A stretch of 64,000 nucleotides of DNA, taken from contig CM034546.1 of assembly GCA_020055645.1 (NCBI GenBank), positions 40,052,001 to 40,116,000 of the forward strand, read 5' to 3'. The notes beneath the pieces are model-generated. The model was not told the DNA's origin. It ran no database searches and worked only from the letters and a program-made list of their open reading frames with translations. Origin of the DNA: Tomocerus qinae. Taxonomy: Eukaryota; Arthropoda; Collembola; Entomobryomorpha; Tomoceridae. Positions 59,170 to 64,000 of this stretch are shown piece after piece (the stretch's first letter is position 1; every line of letters starts with the position of its first letter). The position numbers were made by a program, and so were the translations under genes.

Positions 59170-60419
59170 ATGTCTTCCGCTAAATCTAAAAAAAACTGTT
59201 TCCCTGATGGTATTTTTCGTTTGCTTTTATTTTCTGTTATATTTGAAATCAAATGCGTACCTTCCAATTTCAGAAGTTGCCCAAAAAAAGGTATTTAATC
59301 AGTTCTGTAATTGTTCAGTTTTTTTGTCGACAGTGGCTGATGAGTTAAGGTAGTATTAAAGAATTATTTTATCGTTGTAAAAACTTTAAAAATAATTCAT
59401 GTATCTCATCAACACTTTAAATATTTGGCTTAATCCTTTTGAATAACTTTTGCTCTAGTTTCGCAAAATGGAATTGGTTTCACTTTGACGTCGATCCACC
59501 TCAAGAATCTTTATGCAACAGCGACGCAACCGCACTCGGGCCCCATTAAAAAGTGATATCGTTTTAACTATTCCTTTCGCCAAAACATTCTGCACTAACT
59601 TCTGATTCCATACATTTCAACGGAATTTTTGTAAATGCAAAAGAAGTAAAATCATTTTACCCAAACTGGAAAATTAGGATTTACACTTATTCACACAGCG
59701 ACTTCAACAAACAATTATGTGAACTGACTTGTTCATATCCAGATGATATATTTATTTGTGACATTGAAAACCTTCCAAAAATCGGTATGTCAACCAAAGT
59801 ATTTGTTTCTAAGAAAGTTATATTTAATAATTCCCATCCATACCAAAATTTCTCAATTTTGTTTTCAGGAAATATATCTGACATAGTGGATGCTCGTATG
59901 TGGAGGTTTATGCCTCTTGTGGATCCGACAGTAGACATTTTCATCAGTAGAGATTTAGATAGCAATTTCAGTGAACGTGAGTTGGCGGCCGTAAATGAAT
60001 GGATAGAATCAAATAGAACTTTCCATATAATGAGGGATCACCCATTTCACAGTGTGCCAATCCTGGGGGGAATGTGGGGAGCAAAATCTAATCAATTAAA
60101 TAGTTCAATGAAATTGAAATATGAACAGGCAATGATGGCAAACGGTACTAGTAGTGGCAATTTTGCTCTTAAAATGTATGATCAAGACTTTTTAGGTCAA
60201 CAAATGTACCCAACAATCAAGAACGATGTAATCACACATGACAGTTATTTTTGTCAAAGTTTCAAGGGAAAATTTCAGGCACATCCATTCCCAGTAAAAA
60301 GAAAAAACTCCACCGATTTTGTCGGAAATTACATATTTGACCCTGCTCGTTATCCCATCTCAAAAGAATGTCCTGTAGCATGCCGACCTTTGAATGGTAA
60401 GGAGTGGAAATTCTGTTAA
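59170..60419 (+). pseudogene. Golgi-type glycosyltransferase-like gene with two in-frame stops
   Basis: Exons 59170-59290, 59334-59349 (16-bp microexon), 59459-59784 and 59869-60419 keep one frame across all three introns (338 codons). The N-terminus has a short basic leader and a hydrophobic anchor (FRLLLFSVIFEI), as in type II Golgi enzymes. Conserved-looking motifs are SFYPNWKIRIYTYS, DARMWRFMPLVDPTVDIF, SRDLDS (possible D-x-D metal site) and HIMRDHPFHSVPILGGMWG. These match an arthropod family of uncharacterised glycosyltransferase-like proteins that I recognise only by pattern. Two TAA codons (59547-59549, 59565-59567) interrupt exon 3 with no splice signals to remove them. Intron 3 is 84 bp and stop-free, so the frame at 59787-60419 reads through it. 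It is either a young pseudogene or contains an unseen alternative structure. Confidence 0.58.
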
Positions 60420-61018
60420 CTTATAAACGTCGCCCTAGGCCTAAATTTCAATACATATAAATAAACATTTAAATACTTGAACAACAACAGCCAATACAAT
60501 TATTATCATATGAAAAGCTTATGATTGACGATATGTCAATAAATATTCAATTTTCGTTTATAAAGCAGAAATGCCCAATGGTTATATATATTGTAATAGG
60601 AATTATCGACATAATTCCCCGTAATCATAATTCTCCATTATCTGAAAAAATTGGCAACTGTTTCAACAATAAATCCGCCTATCGAAGTAATTCTCCGTTT
60701 TGGGAATTATATCGACTTTCCACGTTATATCTGGAAAAAATTAGAAGCCACCTAAAAATTAATTCCCCTTATCAAAATAATTGCCCATCCAAAGTAAAAC
60801 GGCATTAGATACGCGTGCACTTGAAATACCAGTGGTGGCGGCGAGTGAGCTCATATTGAGTCGTCCTCTAGCCTTCTGAACTCAGCTATGTAAACATGTT
60901 GTCCTCTATTGGAAATCAGTTTCATGTGATAATGAATCTGTATAGTGTTTGACAATAAAGCTATTACAATTACAATTACAACACTTCTCAGTCTTCCATA
61001 AGTGATAATTAAGCATAT
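60420..61018. other. AATTCC-rich repeat region
   Basis: At 60595-60730 several AATTATCGACATAATTCC-type inverted motifs resemble the MITE at 24288-24470. The open frame at 60521-60808 crosses it and is not supported as a gene. Confidence 0.4.
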
Positions 61019-61164
61019 CGTCTGCTTAATATTACAATACAACGTAGCAAGCCATTTTATCATGGCTGTGACAATGTAACAAACCACATCTCCTGATACA
61101 ATGGTTTGTTACATTGTCGCAGCCATGATAAAATGGCTTGTTACATTGTAATATTAAACAGACG
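61019..61164. repeat. Hairpin MITE, family A, second copy
   Basis: The ends are CGTCTGCTTAATATTACAA and its inverse; shares AAGCCATTTTATCATGGCTG with 22870-23042. The arms differ from that copy by small changes. Confidence 0.8.
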
Positions 61165-62437
61165 ATTTGTTAGAAGATATAACGGAACTTATGAAAGTAT
61201 CAATCTCCCCTGATGAAACTAATTAACTCAATTTTTAAAAAATATAAAAATATTTTACATTTTTTAAAATAATGCGTTCAGAATCTATTGACATTTGAAA
61301 CAATAATTTCCCGTTTCGAAAAAATTCCTCGTCCGGGGAATATTTTCTGCACAAAAAAATTGTATTTGTTACTACGATTACGATCTCTACAAAAAACTTA
61401 TAAATTCCAAAAAAATAATTCTTAAAAAATTACAAACTCCATTTAGGAAAATAGATACCTGGGTAATTTCTGTTAATTTTATTATTGTTTATTAGCTAGG
61501 TTTTATTAGTGGAAAGTTTATACGACAGTTTAATGACTGATTTTGCTAACCAGAAATGGTATACAATATAAACAACTGTTTAAAAATATTTGATACTTTA
61601 TCTAAACATTACGCCAATGACATTGTTAGTTACACCTTCGCTTCTTCAACTGTGATTTAACAAATCATTGATAATTACAATTAGTGTAATGCATTTACTA
61701 TCTGCTAACGTAAATTTATAATAAATTGCATTGTGTCTATAATAAAATGCATTGCATTTATACTAAACTAGGTTGTAAATGTAAAACTTTTATATTCAGG
61801 TTAAAGCACTATCCAGTAGGGGGCGCCCCCCTTTAAATCTGAGAAAAAGATAAGTTTTTTTCCGAAAAAGTTCAAAAATTGCAAAATTTTTTCGCGCTTC
61901 GCGGCAAGACATTTTTCAGCTTTCTTGTCAATTAAACACTTGTGTATGACTTTTTTCTTACTTAATTTGATCTATATTCTCATAATGATATGCCTGTTGT
62001 TAATAGAAAGCTGTTTTTAAGTATTAAGCCATGTATTATGTATGCACTCGAGTAGGCACAAGCCTATGTTAAAAATCGGTTATGGCTAGTGCGTACTATA
62101 ATGCCTGATGCAATATTTAGCGACATAGCTCGTGCATCAGATAATCCAATTTTGACAAACATGAACTTTGACCTCTTTATGAAGTCAATTATCTGGCACT
62201 TACCATATCTTTGGCTTGCAAACGATACTTTACATGGACATCTTTCAACGAAAAATAAAATTTGACCTCTGACATCTCGTAGAGGTCAACAATTTTGAAA
62301 TATATTATTCTTCTATAAAGCATAACTTTATAAGGGCTTTAATTTTAATCGGGCAGAATTTTGATGAAACAATCCCAATTTATTCGTAATTTTGAAAGGG
62401 AAGACATTCGAATTTTTCACAAATTCAAAAGATACCC
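61165..62437. other. Intergenic region
   Basis: No gene recognised. A short perfect palindrome GGGGGCGCCCCC lies near 61820 next to TTTAAATCTGAG; it may be a transposon end. Confidence 0.35.
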
Positions 62438-62504
62438 TTTATTGTATGTTTTGTAAAAAACCCAAAAAACCCTACCCGCATAAAAAACCCGACCCACAAC
62501 CCTG
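62438..62504. repeat. hAT-like terminal fragment
   Basis: Matches the right end of 57045-57867 (TTATTGTATGTTTTGTAAAA, then ACCCGACCCACAACCCTG). No left end is found, so it is a truncated copy. Confidence 0.65.
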
Positions 62505-62549
62505 ATGATCATAGAATGCGTCCATATACCAAGGTCAATACTGACAGGC

Positions 62550-62835
62550 AGCAGGGTATGAAAAAGTTAGCCTTTTTGTACCGTTTTGCCTTTTTGTTAT
62601 ATAGCATTTTCTACAAGAGAAAGTTGTTATATTATGACTGAATTTGAGTTTATTAAAATTCTTTTTCACATGAGACATTACTACTGCTATTTTCTACTTA
62701 TTTTATAACATACATCATACAAATTTATTGTATTTAATTTTAAATAACCAAAAGGCACCTTTTTGCTAATTTTGCTAGACAAAAAGGCAACCAAAAATGC
62801 AAAAAGGCACCTTTTTCCCTTTATATGCCCTTAAT
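62550..62835. repeat. Small inverted-repeat element with AAAAAGGC motifs
   Basis: It begins CAGGGTATGAAAAAGTTAGCC. Its right part carries AAAAAGGCACCTTTTT and AAAAGGCAACC, partly inverse to the left. No target duplication identified. Confidence 0.4.
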
Positions 62836-62859
62836 ACCGCTGTGGTTTACATATATGTA

Positions 62860-64000
62860 AGTAGAAGTGTAAGAATGGGTCTGGGACAATGAGTGTACCG
62901 ATAGATTCAGTTTCAGCCATCTTTATTTAGGGGGAGTGGGCTGGGCTAGCCAACCCACCCACCCCCAGCCAGTCCCTACCAAAATTGGCGCCAAGTCAGG
63001 CTTGCCGCCAATTCCTAAGAGCGGTAAAGCCATAAAAGCAAGCAAGCAAAGGAGAGAGAGAGAGAGAGAGAGGCATGTTTCCAGCTCGGCGCATCGCACA
63101 CGACTGAGCTCCTGCTCCCCGAGTGCCGCTATTTATACCTGCCGTCCCCCTACCCAGACTGTAGCTCCGCCCTAGTCTCTGCTGATTGGCTGCTGCCAGT
63201 CGCCCCTCTCCTTGGTTTCTCTCATATCCCTATAAGGGCCTTCTATACTCCATGCTGCCGCAGTAGAGCACGTGATTCCCATGCTTTCCCGTGTGCTTAC
63301 CATGCCGTTCCATGCTTTAGTACCCTCTACTCCACCTATCGCAATTATAACTATAACACTATAACTATAAACTATGTGTATACTAACTATTCACTATAAC
63401 TATACGCTAGTTATATAAATGAGCAAAACGTTGATGCTTTGTTTCGAGAACGAGAGGCAAGCAAAGTAAGCCGGTAGTTCTCGACAACACAATGAGTTAA
63501 TTAGCTTGACCATAGACTGAATAGTCAATGGTCAAGCGATCAACAGTAAACTTCCTAAAGTAGACAGTCTGCGTATATTGATACAATAGAATAAATTCAT
63601 TTCTCATATCGCATGGTCTTATTTCCAATATCTATGCAATAAAATTAAGCTAAACGTTGATGCTTTGTTTCGAGAACGAGAGGCAAGCAGAGTGTCAGCC
63701 GGTAGTTCTCGACAACACAATGAGTTAATTAGCTTGACCATAGACTGAATAGTCAATGATCAAGCGCTCAATAGTGAATAAAAGAAGAGAGAATAATATT
63801 TGCTTGCGTTGTGAGTAGAGGTTGAGAAGAGACTGAGATATTTTTAGATTTCTCCCCCTCATTCGTTCACAGAACGTTCTCGATGCCAGATGCTTGTCTG
63901 AATCATAGTAGGTATACTATTGCTGTAGATAGGATATATTCATGCTTTAGGTACTAGATATACTTATGGTTACTATAAGCACTAATTCTATTATTCACTA
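62860..64000. mobile_element. Second Polinton-like element, left end only
   Basis: Starts AGTAGAAGTGTAAGAATGGG and is nearly identical to 5521-6560 for about 1,030 bp, including both hairpin repeats (63504-63537, 63732-63765) and the GA run. It then diverges past GATGCCAGATG. The preceding six bases, TATGTA (62854-62859), are the predicted target duplication. The rest lies beyond the window. Confidence 0.8.

Overview
This is a eukaryotic, AT-rich nuclear window. Short GT-AG introns, a painless-like TRPA channel pair, insect-type 7TM chemoreceptors and a secreted Peritrophin-A protein indicate an arthropod. The chemoreceptor style and the repeat load suggest a springtail (Collembola), but this is inference; no rRNA, tRNA or mitochondrial marker is present to prove it.

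Layout. 1-2304 is the 3' half of a TRPA channel gene, and a complete paralog lies at 21900-29986 (11 exons, 681 aa predicted). Between them a chemoreceptor gene (4470-5520 and 19086-19299) is split by a 13.57-kb insertion flanked by the 6-bp duplication GATAGT. That insertion (5521-19085) has AGTAGA...TCTACT ends and remnants of a protein-primed type B DNA polymerase, so I read it as a decayed, composite Polinton/Maverick-like element. It also carries C2H2 zinc-finger genes and, at its right end, a 5.16-kb giant palindrome. A small three-exon Cys-rich gene sits at the palindrome centre. The left 1 kb of a second, nearly identical element starts at 62860 and runs off the window.

Housekeeping-type genes are a LigB-type extradiol dioxygenase-like gene (30637-32252) and a mitochondrial complex III assembly factor, UQCC4/CCSMST1-like (33091-33845). 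A tandem duplication follows (about 35.1-41.1 kb) with one intact chemoreceptor and one copy killed by a nonsense codon and a frameshift. From 45776 to 52179 is a second, much fresher 6.4-kb palindrome holding two head-to-head copies of a chitin-binding protein gene. Its outer breakpoint lies inside a retroposon with a 15-bp target duplication, which shows which arm is ancestral. Beyond it is a 40-bp satellite arranged as a 10-monomer higher-order repeat. A broken chemoreceptor follows between inverted satellite-bearing repeats, then a hAT-like element with an 8-bp target duplication and a glycosyltransferase-like gene with two in-frame stops.

Functionally the window mixes sensory genes (TRPA, chemoreceptors), a cuticle or gut chitin-binding protein and two metabolic genes. 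They are embedded in several waves of DNA transposons: Polinton-like, MULE-like, hAT-like, a piggyBac remnant and many hairpin MITEs. Both giant inverted repeats could yield long hairpin RNAs. All exon models were built by eye from splice consensus and frame continuity.
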